NCBI GenBank assembly: GCA_946803715.1
Contig: CAMPET010000006.1
Location: forward strand, 667,390-731,389
Direction of reading: 5' to 3'
Length of the DNA stretch: 64,000 nt
Origin: Beroe ovata
Lineage: Eukaryota; Ctenophora; Nuda; Beroida; Beroidae
In this document: positions 22,801 through 34,500 of the stretch, one piece after another
How positions within the stretch are numbered: the first letter of the stretch is position 1
Layout: every line of letters starts with the position of its first letter
Position numbers and translations under genes: made by a program
The notes under the pieces: model-generated
Told to the model about the DNA's origin: nothing
What the model saw: only the letters and a program-made list of their open reading frames with translations
Databases searched by the model: none

Positions 22801-24456
22801 TGTGCGGGACTGATCAGACAGTGGAGTGTGGAATAAGTGATCGTATTCCTTTCGTAAGACTAAGTGTGGAAATGGAAAGCTCGCAATTGAATTGAGTCTT
22901 TGGGTTTGCAGAAATGCAGAATATAAGAGGCATTTAAAATTATTGATATCTGAAAAATATATTATTGAATAAAGAGCTGGAAGATCAGTGAGTAATTTCT
23001 GATCTCATTTCAAATGATCGAAAGTGCTCTCATGGGCCATAAAGTGGTCTCATGGAGAGATCCCTGGGGAGACGTAGACAGGGCCCTCTCTACCCCTGGA
23101 ACTGATATCTAAGTTAGTAACAGATCCATGATTTAGATTTTAGAGCTAACCTCAGAAGCCACATTTGTTTCACACAACATGAAACTCAAGTCAGAGAGCA
23201 TTTAGGATTGTATTAATGTATTGTATTTTTCTCAAAATAGCAATCCAATCATGCCTTATAACTCCATCTTTACTGAAGTCTACTGAATGAAGTTTGTGTC
23301 TGGGACACAGGCTTCATAAGCCACGTGTTTTTTATGTAAGTTTCTGTTGAGAATTAGTTTTTGGTAGAAGATAGAGTCCAAGATGACATTCTGAAGAAGC
23401 CACATGGTTTTTTGCTCCTTGATTTTTTATGCACCTTCAATTTTTTAAGTCACCTTCCAATAATGACAGATAAGTGATTACCCTATTTTAGGCAGCATGA
23501 AATATAAAAGCTAGGTTCAAAATCTAGTGGTGCAGACCCCAGGTTTGTTCTCAAATATCGTTTCAATTATCACTTTCAAAGATTGGCCCAGAATAGTGAT
23601 GTGTCTGGCTCTGGGGATGTTTCCCCACTTCACTCCTCTCCATGGCCCTGACTGCTGACATGCAACACCTTCTACTAATGACAGAATTTTTTTAAATTTT
23701 TCTACCATGCCAGAAAGCAAATTACAATAATTTGTTCTAATATTCTGAAAAAATGACTGAGATGAATTGAAATTGTTAATGGCCAGCATGGATCTAAGTT
23801 AGGAAAATCTGGCAACACTTTTCATTCCGTCTGGAATGAGATTGAATGAAATTTCAGAAAGTGGTAATTTGTGATCACAAGAGGATTTGCCCTTGGATCC
23901 TGACACACCCTGACTAAATACACTCTTGTGGAGTGCAAATAATATTTTCGTCTGCTCCGAACTAATCACAACTAACTAAGTTACGCGGTCTTCTTATGGT
24001 GACATTCCTCCTGATGCGCTATTCAGGAGAGGTGTGAGTCATCTCTTCCACATTCTCAAGAATCGACTGAGAAGAGTCAATGGGAATCAGCTCAGTTTCG
24101 GTGACAGACTTCTCTATGAAACGCAGCAATTGTGTCTCTAACTTTGATGTGTCTGAAGATAAGATAGCCACGGTTTTTGCAAATCAATGTGTGGTCTACC
24201 AATTGGAGAGGAAATAAATAATATTAATATTTATTGTTTTATTGTGCTGCAAAAATATGATTCAATTCAATTCACCAATTAATTCTTCTGAATTAATGGC
24301 TGAAAAGTTAATGAATGATTTATACCCTAAGTGTAATCTATGTCATCTAACCATGATATTTGTATGAGGCTGCATTCTGAGAATGAAGCAGATTCATTTT
24401 GTTAATGTTTATTGACCTTCTTGAACGATATTGACCGACTGAATATCTTATAGGAA

Positions 24457-24783
24457 ATGGCCAATGCTGCACCTGATAAACGCCAGCTGAAAATCAAGTC
24501 TGGCATTGTGAAAAGAGTTGGAAAAGAACTCACCATGTATGAAAAAGAAGTAAAAGATGGAGAAAAGAAGTTGGCTGAAATGATGGAAAACCCTGACCAA
24601 GATCCCTATGACATAAAGAAGTATAAGGAGGTCGTGGAGGAAAGTAGAAGCATGGTACCCGACTCTCAAAATAGATTAAAGAAAGCATTGGATGACCTTG
24701 ATATGTTGCTAGAGAACACAGAGCTGGAGGGTACAGAGGAGTACAAGCAGGCAAAAGAGATAAGGGAGTCTGTTTCTTTGTGA
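24457..24783 (+). CDS. TBCA: Tubulin-specific chaperone A
   Basis: Captures beta-tubulin released from the CCT chaperonin, in the cytosol. The 108-aa frame equals the human length. It is a three-helix bundle rich in Lys and Glu: LKIKSGIVKRVGKELTMYEK, then EEYKQAKEI near the end, with no hydrophobic segment. A single coding exon. ttatag at about 24449-24454 just before the ATG looks like a 5'UTR acceptor. The region after its stop is duplicated (24794-25169 and 25171-25562) around an isolated N. Confidence 0.93.
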   Translation: MANAAPDKRQLKIKSGIVKRVGKELTMYEKEVKDGEKKLAEMMENPDQDPYDIKKYKEVVEESRSMVPDSQNRLKKALDDLDMLLENTELEGTEEYKQAKEIRESVSL

Positions 24784-24793
24784 AGCATTAGTT

Positions 24794-25169
24794 CTGTTAA
24801 TAAATCTTGATATAATTATTGAGTACGAAATCTGGGCCCAAACCTTTGTTTGTAAAGTATTTTCTATTTTGTAAATTTTGCAAAGGATCTGTGATCCATA
24901 CTCCATAGGCCATCAAATGTATCACGTTTATGGGGAAAATGTGAAACATTTTTTTTAAAGAAATCATTTGATGTACCTATATTATTTCTGCGTCTTTACT
25001 TTACTCTTTATTTGATATTGCTATCTCGAAAATGAGTTTTGGTGCTTGGATGACTAAAATACAAACAGTTCTTTTTGTATTCAATGTAAATTTGTGCAAT
25101 TATAATCACTTCCTGATCTGACCAAAACATCTTCACCAGCAGTATGGCCATCCCAATGTTGAGAACAAG
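24794..25169. repeat. Duplicate of ATP5F1C upstream region, cut at single N
   Basis: About 90-95% identical to 25171-25562. It includes the ATP5F1C start codon and its first 29 coding bases (ATGGCCATCCCAATGTTGAG) and then stops exactly at the N at 25170. It is a truncated allelic contig end, not a second gene. Confidence 0.85.
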
Positions 25170-25536
25170 NTGTTAATAAATCTTGATATAATTATTGAGT
25201 ACGGAATGTGGGCCTAAACCTTTGTAAAGTAAGTATTTTCTATTTTGTAAATTTTGGATAGGATCTGTGATCCATACTTCATAGGCCATCAAATGTATCA
25301 CGTTTGTGGGGAAAATGTGAAACAGTTTTTTTAAAGAAATCATTTGATGTAGATTATTTCTGCGTCTTTACTCTTTATTTGATATTGCTATCTCAAAAAT
25401 GAAGAAAGAGTTTTGGTGCTTGGATGACTAAAATATTTTAAGGCTCCTTGAATACAGACAGTTATTTTTGTATTCAATGTAAATTTGTGCAATTATAATC
25501 ATTTCCTGCTCTGACCAAAGCATCTCCACCAGCAGT

Positions 25537-26899
25537 ATGGCCATCCCAATGTTGAGAACAAGTATGACCCCTGTTGGATCTCGGGGAATGGCCACTCTGA
25601 AAGATATTGAGACTCGACTCAAAAGTGTTAAAAACATCAAGAAAATCACTTCTTCCATGAAAATGGTCTCTGCTGCCAAGTTCACCAGAGCCGAGAAGTC
25701 ATTGAAGGTGAGTTTTCATCAGGAATGATGAATGTTGTAAAACGTTGCCACATGTCACAATTTGAGAATATTTTTTTCGTACTTTGCGTAACGCGCGAGT
25801 ATCTTTTAGTGGTTTTATGCCGAGGCATCCAGTTCTGTGTTCGCGCGCGTTTTACTAGTTGATTCACTGCGCGCGCATTCTGCTGTTTTAGTATGTAACC
25901 TTACCACTCTTTGTAGCCTGCACGAGTGTATGGAGCCGGAGCATACTCCCTATATGACAAGAATGAGTTCAATGAGGGAGAGGACAAGGTTTACCTGGCC
26001 ATTTCTTCCGATAGGGGCTTGTGTGGCGGTATTCATTCTGGTCTTGGCAGATTCCTCAAGGCTACTAACGCTGAGAATCCCATCAAGAAATTCATCGTTG
26101 TCGGCGACAAGGTTTGAGTCCTAACTTCTAAATTTCCAATTGGTAGAACCAATGATCATTGATCAAGCATCGTCCAATTCCTCCAAAATTACATAAACGC
26201 TGACAACTGGTAATCCTTTCTCAGGCTAAAGCCATCCTACAAAAGACAATCGGTGACTCTTACCTAGCATCATTCAACAATGTTGGCAAAAAGCCAGCAT
26301 CATTCACGGACGCGTTGGACATTGCTGAGGAAGTACTGTCCCATGAATACCAAACTGTCGATGTGGTGTACAACAACTTTGTTAATGTTGTTACCTACAA
26401 AGCTCTGGTATGGATTGTTACTGGACGATAATTCGTTGACAAATTCCATCTATCATGAATTATTTCCATCAAGCCATCCTTCTTAATTCGGAAACCCATC
26501 TCCAGGCAAAAAGCATTCCTTCTCAAGACATAGTCGAGTCTAACGACGCTATCTACTCTTACGATGAGGTCGACTCCGAGGTTTTGAGGTGTTACCAGGT
26601 AATGTTGCTCCTCGTGTTGCCGCTATGAAAATGTTGCTATAGCAACGGAAAAGACAACATTGTTGCTCCACCTCATTACAATTATCCCACAGGAATTCGC
26701 GCTTGCAAACGTCGTGTTCCACTGTCTGAAGGAGCAGGAAGCGAGCGAGCAGAGTGCCCGGATGAATGCCATGGAGAATGCCACTCAAAACGCTGGGGAG
26801 ATGATCGACAAGCTGACCCTGCAATTCAACAGGACCAGACAAGCTGTTATCACAAGGGAGCTTATTGAGATTATATCCGGAGCTAACGCACTCGACTAG
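25537..26899 (+). CDS. ATP5F1C: Mitochondrial ATP synthase subunit gamma, 5 coding exons
   Basis: Central stalk subunit of F1Fo-ATP synthase; its rotation drives ATP synthesis in the mitochondrial matrix. Exons: 25537-25707, 25917-26111, 26225-26407, 26506-26598, 26693-26899, all phase 0, giving 282 aa (human 298). A short mitochondrial presequence ([18 protein letters not shown]) precedes the conserved [20 protein letters not shown] helix. [13 protein letters not shown] and the C-terminal helix [17 protein letters not shown] are diagnostic. The first ATG is supported by the targeting-like N-terminus. Confidence 0.96.
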
Positions 26900-28549
26900 A
26901 TCACGCAAATGCAACGCGGTCACGCTTCGGGTTTATAAGTAGAAACTTGAAGTGACTGTTATCATATTGTTAAACGCTTTCGTAATTTATAAGTTTGTCC
27001 CTGGATCACGTTGAAATTATTACCGTTCTAAAACCGAAATATCCGCCTTTACTTTTGTTCACAATTGTTATCCTCCCGGAATAGAAATAGATTACATGAT
27101 CAGCTTCGATCCTTGTATTCTGGGGTCTCCATTCTCGGATTACTCCCTACCCTCGCTGGTGGGTTTTTATGATCCCTGGCAGAAATCGGGTGGAATCTTG
27201 GTTGCGACGGTAGAGAAAAAGCCCGCAAAATTCTTGCTTAGTCCCTCCCGTCACACGGTTTCAACCCCGGCCGAAATTGCTGCACCGGCTAAGGATGAAA
27301 TTGCTTGTCATACTTGTCGAGACAAGTGCTGGTTCAGGTTGAGTTGCCGAATAGTGATTCTGTGTGATGGATCCATCAACGCACACGGGAATACTGAATA
27401 TTATAGTGGGCAGAAATGACCAAATTTGCGACGATATTGACAGAACAATAACAAGTTAAACAACAGATTTGGATAGCACTGAATAATAAATTGGGCTGAG
27501 AATAAATTTGCATTTGAACTGGAATTAATATCGTTATTATAATGTAATCACAAATAGTAATAGTGTTAACTGTAACTGTAATACCATGCAGTATAAATAC
27601 TCAACTTATTATTACAGAAAAAGTTATTTTTTGAAATTATATGCAAAGCTCGTAACATTATTGGAGCAAATTTAAGAAAACATGATACAAAAAATATATC
27701 AAAATCTTCGCTCATGATATGAAGGTTCATTTTGGATATTAATACGGTATCATTGATGAAATGCGTCGAAAATCATATCATAGGGACCCAATCAGACACT
27801 AGCTCAACTATTATTCCTATAGAAATTTAAGCCAAAATTGATGATTCCACAATAATTTCATGACATCACTGAAGTGCCCAGGATTCGAGCAATTATCACT
27901 TGTAATATAAAACTAATCCGGGGCATCTGTGGGTGGATCAATCTAGTACATTCTCTACAGAGTGAGTGAGAGGGCGGCCCATATGGCATGCACTACTATC
28001 TACATACATGTTAAAGCTTGATCTCTGCCTTACTCGGCGAAGAGAAAAACTTTAAAATCTACAAAATTTTATAAAAATCAAGCTATATAGCAAATATCAG
28101 AAATTTTATTCCTTCGTATGCACACAAAGAAGTCTCCGATATAATCATAGCCTAAACTCGAAATACTGCAATAAATATTGTAAAAACGTTTTAATAAACT
28201 TGAATATTTGTTGTAAAAAACTTAGCCTTAAAGTAACTGAGAGTGAGATCATTCATGACTCAGTGGTTGGTGACGGGAACATACTGAAGCAACTACATAA
28301 GACCACATCGACAAGAAAAATACAAAATATCATGATTAGATGGAAGACATTGAGAAACATATCTAAATCAAGACCATCGATGACAGATACTTAACTTGAT
28401 ATAAAAAGCTGTGTACTCCTATGTGATATTATATGTGTGGCTATGTGAATTATAATGTGACTACGGCGAAAAAGCACCCAGTGGGATAAGATTGTTTGGC
28501 TGGTTGCCAAGGCGGGGTGGTGTGTCACTCCGACACACAGGGTGTCATG
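26900..28549. other. Convergent intergenic region
   Basis: Lies between ATP5F1C (plus) and the TDRKH-like gene (minus), so it holds both 3' ends. A degraded relative of the 11804 inverted-repeat element spans about 27140-27240 (TACCCTCGCTGGTGGG, GACGGTAGAG). The 107-aa frame across it is therefore repeat sequence. The rest is AT-rich with no gene seen. Confidence 0.6.
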
Positions 28550-31500
28550 TCAACCGCAATCTGTGTCCTCTGCACTGCTGAGGTGCAGTGGTGTCACACT
28601 GCTCCGTGCTGGTGTTGCTGTGGGAGCCACGAATGTCGTGCTGAAGTCCGCCCCTGCCGAATCGTACGCGCTGGTCGTCGGTGACGTGCTCTCAGCTGGC
28701 GTGTCGTAGAAATTGCTCTGCGAGAATGCTTCATGTTAACTACTATGGTGATATATCATGGTGGTTTAAAATCCTTAATCAATCTTTACCAATAACCCCC
28801 ATCCCCTCGCAGCTAATAAGACATTATCATTATGTAAAATTCAACAATTCCCAACCTAAACTTATACTATGGGATTGGGAATCGAGAGAAGATGAAGGGA
28901 TACTAAATACTTCCTATAGGTACCTGTTCTGATTCTGAAGTGGTTTCTGAGTCTGAGATGCTCTCTTGTGTCGAGTAACTGGCCTTACTTCCTGTCTCTT
29001 GTGTCACCTGCAATCATTTCAGTTAACATCCCGCAGCAGTCAGCACATCACGTACTAATGATATTCATCATTCCGATTCGCTCTGCAAATGTAATTAGAG
29101 TTCACAACAATGCCAATGTCTCAAACCTGTTCTGGTATCTTGGTATTTGCCGAGGCTTTCCGCTCCATGAATGCGTTATTCTTCGCTGCACCGCATGTTT
29201 GAGGCCGATGTTTCGAGTTACTTTTCTTATTACGCCACTGATTCGATTGATCACTGGGCGGCAACTGAGCAATGTAGAGTGTCAGTGTCATACCAGATGA
29301 ATATAGAATTGGAGTGTCAAACTCATTCTCCACTCCATAACGGTGTTATCTATAGTGCTATATGTGCTGATCAACAGTCTAGGTACCTGACTTCCAAGTG
29401 ACATAAGCATGTTGGAAACGTTAACTCTTGACATGGGGAAGTCATCACTGTCAGCACTGTCACTGTCATCATTACACGCGAACAACTCTTCCAACTCATC
29501 GTCTACATCATCGAAATCGGGGGATACCAGGTACGCGGCACCTGATACAGTGGTGTCAATCATAATGCTGTGGTGTCAATAAAATACTAAAATAGTGGCG
29601 TCAATTCTGTGAGTGGGTCCTGTGCTTCATACCATGACCGAATACCTGATGCGAATGAGGGAATTGGGGTAGAGAGTGTCTGAACCTCTGGGACTTCCAT
29701 CTTACTGGACCTGGCGTAGTCCATGGCACAGAGGCAGTCTCCAACAGAGTATTCCTGTAATGGGAGTTCAGGTTAACACACATGCTGCCCACGTGTTGTA
29801 TGTTTTCTCTCAGAGAGGGCTGAGATTGTGTCATATTACCTTGTCGCTGTACGGCTGGTCGTAGAGCTCAACACATGGTTTACCATGTCGTTCTCCTACA
29901 ACCACGCATCTCAGTGGATACCATTGTCCACACTGTGTCAACGCGTCAAACTTAGCTGTCGCTTCGGGTGTCCACTGCCGCGTAGCTGACAGATTGAGTG
30001 GTGTAAAGGCTAAAACTCAAGTGTCAAGATTGATGGTGGTCTTTAGATTGAATGTGGTTGGTGTCAACATTCAAGAAATGTGAACATCGACATTTGAGAA
30101 AAGAAGAGTCAAAATCAAGAGTTGTTTTGGGAAAGTGTCACGGGTCATCCGATCATATCTGCAGTTACTCACTAATAGGAATAGTGTTCGCCAGGAAGCA
30201 CTCAATCGCTTGATACGGAACATCTTTAAACTCACTCCTGAATTATGAGTCATCACTCATCAGTTTCCTTTTCATTTTATGTGAGTTTTGCTAGTTTTGT
30301 TCGTTTTCCTATTAGTTTTGTTTTCCTATTGGTTTTCCTATTGGTTTTCCTATTGGTTTTGTTTTCTTTATGGTTCTTTATGGTTGTTTTCTTTACGGGA
30401 GACATGTTTTCCTCTAGCCATCTTCGAAAATGTGGCATTGTATCGTACACTACTTCTTCGCAAAACATGAATTCGTTAGAACGTGATAAGCATCAAGTTA
30501 TTCATGAGCATACTGAATAATTATGCTAATCCTGTCACAATCAAACTGTTGCATGCAGGAGCATTATTTGAGTTCGGCATAGAGCCTAAATATCTTATAG
30601 ACGAGCAAATAATCTTTTACGAAGAAATACAGGGAAGCCATATTTTGGTATTGCCTGGATCAAGAGACCGAGAGAGTCTGGACCCAATTATTTGGTCAGT
30701 CCATTTCACACCAACACCTACAGTCTACACCTACACGCAAAGTATACAATATTATACATTACTAGAAAACCCGCCAAGTGGACGTGATACACTACTCTTT
30801 GGAAATTAGACAACAGGATGTTACTTTAGAACGACAGCTAAACATGATCTGTGATCAAAATCCAACGTAGTTACCTATTTAAAAGGATGATTTTATGAAG
30901 GAGCACTTGATCACAATTTGGCCATTTCTCCGAATAAGCACAGAAAATGGTGCTTGCCCGGATGTCCGACTTTTGTTAATCGTTTCAATTTGTTATTGAA
31001 AATAACATCGTATTTTACCATGAGTCGAGATGAATAACTGTAGAGCAGAAGCAACAACTGCTCGAATCAGAACCTACTTGCATGCATTTCATCAACGAAA
31101 AATNGAATCAGATAATATCCCTCCGGGTTTTAAAAATCATAGAAATATCATGCACAAAGCGATAATTCCTTTGTTCGATCTACAATCAGTCGGTGGTTTA
31201 CTAAAGCCACACTTGGCAGCTTCTAATGACCCAAGCGTAACACTTGGCAGCCGATATTGGTGTGTTTGTGTGTGTGTGTGTGTATGTTTTCGAGTGTGGT
31301 ATGATTAAAGAGTTAAAGTCTGGTTTAGACAAGTTTCATGTCATTTTATTTCGGGATCCTTATGACTGGGTGTGAAAATGACTAGAATAGCTGGGCAAGG
31401 TGCATTGAATTATACGGGGAGAACATGGTAGTTTGAACATACCTGTCCAGGTACAGGCTCCCAAGTGTACGTTGGCAGGTTGTCCACTGAACCGTAATAA

Positions 31501-34500
31501 TCTGCCATCTGCGACTCTAATCTGTCCAAATCTGAGATGTTCTTGCCGCAAACCTGAGACATACCGGTGAGTGTGATATAAGCTGCGATTTTAAATTGAA
31601 ATTCGTGTGATAGAAAAGCAATAACGCCAAACTATTGGCAGACCAATAACTACTAAAGACATTTCTATAATTATCTGTCAGACAAACATGATCCCAAACA
31701 CTGACCTGGACATAGAAGTGTCCCGCGTTATGAATGGCGGACACGTAAACTAATGATGAACCATGAGGGAGAAATGCTGTTTCTGAAGGCTTGGGAGAGG
31801 GGACATACGGTCTGTAGTTAGTGTACACTATCTGGAAATATGGGCGTGGTTACCAACTGCTGACACTATATAGTAGGCGGGGGTAGAGAACGGTGTTTCG
31901 GGGGAGGGAACACATGTGGGGAGGAAACACACGTGGGGAGGGAACACATGTGGGGAGGAAACACACGTGGGGAGGGACCACACGTGGGGACGGAACACAC
32001 GTGGGGAGGAACACACGTGGGTTGTATTAATGTATTGAGAGTCTCGTCCGCAAATTGCTGTAAAGTGATCTAACAACATCTGAGTCCTCCCCAATAACAC
32101 CGCACTCTATAACCCCCCGATGTCAAATCCATGCCAATTCTTTCAAAGATACACATTGCTAAACAATGCTCACACTACTCTAACACTACACTACTTCTAT
32201 AATACTACTCTAATACTAATACTACTCAAATTGTATTCGTCATCATATGATCCCATTGGTACCTGGTCACAGTGTAGCTTCACACGAGGGTACTTGACAG
32301 TCTTATTCGCACCCATGTTACTACTAGTCTGAGTTACAGTCAACACTTTTCCTAGGATTTCTGATTCAGGAACTCTGGTACAGGGCTCACTGTTGTCACC
32401 GACACTAACACAAACCGCTGAAACAGAGGAGTGTCGTTGAACAACGAGATATGAGATCAATCAGTCAGAGAGTTAGTAACAACACACAAACACATGACAC
32501 ACGTTACACACACACACACAGAAACACACACACATACATACATACATACACATACACACATACAAACATATTTCACTAAAACAGGACAATGTAAGACATG
32601 AATCATGAGAGACTATCATCACAAAGAAGCCCAATCTTCTTCCTTTCTTTACCAACTAAATTCACAATTAAGCATATCTACAGAGATACCTAAAACACCA
32701 CCCAACCAAGTCACCTGTGCAAACTATACTGCTCCTGTGAGTAGACGAAAACGAGTATCACGAAATGAAGCGGAGAGCTATCAATAAAGAGGGGAGTGTA
32801 GCTAAACGCTATAATAATAACGGTTAAAAAGAGTGATAATGGTAAGCATTTCACGCAGTACAATCTTTAACACTGTTCTCTCTCTATCACTATTCCCGTA
32901 TTACATATATTAACTGTCTCTCTTACTCTCACACTACAATTTTAACAGGGGACTCGGTGTGCAAGCAAAATGTAATATATATATGATGCACGTATAATAC
33001 GTTCAGAGTAATACAATAACAAATTTAGCAAGGACGCAGTTTTAACACTGGATTATAAATGTGTTACAACTGTAAATCGTAAATCACACATTCAAGCTTG
33101 AATCAAGTTATGTAAGCTTGATCAAGTTATGTAATAGTATATGCGCGAGCGCATTGAACAGAAAATCACCGTTATTTTCCATTAAAATTACGGTTTATGC
33201 TTACTTGTGACTCTTAAGATTTGTCTGTAGGAATGCTTAATGATTTGCTAACCACAAACTAGTTTTATTATTGAACGGTTATCAGAGATGAGTAAAAATT
33301 ATTCATTCCGACGCAATCTTTTGTTCCGCAGTTAATATCTATTTAAAGGTGCTAGTAAATTGAATGCGTTGTAATCTCGGATATTTGTTTAACATTGGAA
33401 TGGAGAGCAACCATCGTTAATAAATCGCATAACTTAAGTATGATATTTTCACAAGGGAAATTAATGTGCATAAATTATATCTAGCACGTGATTTTCGTTA
33501 TCACGTTCTTTGGTTTAGGTGCAGAGCCATCGCTATGATAGATCGTCAGAGTAGGTAGAGTAGTAGTAGCAGAAAATTGGGGTAGTGGGAAATTTGGGTA
33601 CCCCTTCTTCATGACGTGCTCTTCAGCATGATTGATATCATGATCTATGAGTCTAAAACCACGACAAGAAATATACTCGAAATGAAAAGTGAAAACAAAG
33701 GATGGAAACAGAATTATGAAAGGTGTTGAGTTGTATCAGGTACCTGCTGCGGGCAGCTCACTGATCTCTGGTGGTAATATGTAGAGACTTCTCACCGGAA
33801 CGCAGAAACACCGACCGGTATCCATATCACAGCACTCTACTATGTATCTGGCTACCCAGCGGAGCGTACAGACACGCTGTCTCGCACCAGATGACATGTC
33901 CCAGAACAGATACCGAACACACTGAAATTGTAGGGGGAGCTGATGATTTGGACAATTGAGAAATTGGCGGACAAATTGTATAGAAAATGCTGGATAAGCC
34001 CGATGGATGATCTTTCGTTCACAAGTGGGACAGTCGACTTCTATCATGTAACCTTGCCAGCAGGGCGGTGGGGTTTCATTTGAATTTTACATTCTCGTAG
34101 CAAATGAATTCTGAGTATGATAACAGAGGGAAGGGGTTTGTAATAGACTAATTTTGATTATCATGCGAACGGCAACTAAGAGATGCCTGGGCATTGGGCA
34201 ACGAAAAGTAATGGAAAGTCATTCCATCCTAATTCAGTCGTTTTACAGTTATAGATGCAAATGAAAGAAGATCGCCTGCAATATCTTCTTGCACAAATGT
34301 TACAGTATGTAGACAGTGAATTTCGCAGTGTGAAACTTGTATTGGCAACGGAATGAAGAAATTTTTGCGAAATTTTCTCACGCGCGCGCGGACCGCGCGC
34401 TAAGAAAACTTTACAAATGGTCTTTTTCATATCAAAATATCATTCGGCTTTCGCGCCAAAAAGTAAAAGTGGCAATTGTGAACCTAGATCCCCTCAGAAA

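Larger units (their letters stand above)
21223..24456. other. Repeat-rich intergenic region between CDC20 and TBCA
   Basis: Holds the direct-plus-inverted repeat structure at 22037-22269, a 91-bp inverted-repeat element (22459-22549) and GC-rich repeat copies (22280-22800). About 1.3 kb of unremarkable AT-rich sequence follows (22990-24000). A 55-codon minus-strand frame at 24019-24183 looks protein-like but has no start or splice border that I can defend. Confidence 0.6.

Noticed and set aside
27096-27419. 107-aa plus-strand frame as a gene
   Set aside because: It is read through a degraded copy of the small inverted-repeat element, so the frame is incidental.
30900-31030. Plus-strand KWCLPGCPTFVNRF as a zinc-finger (THAP-like) fragment
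   Set aside because: Only a few residues fit, with stops close on both sides and no second ligand pair.
31880-32022. CRISPR-like array
   Set aside because: Units are contiguous and imperfect with no unique spacers; it is a minisatellite in a eukaryotic intron.
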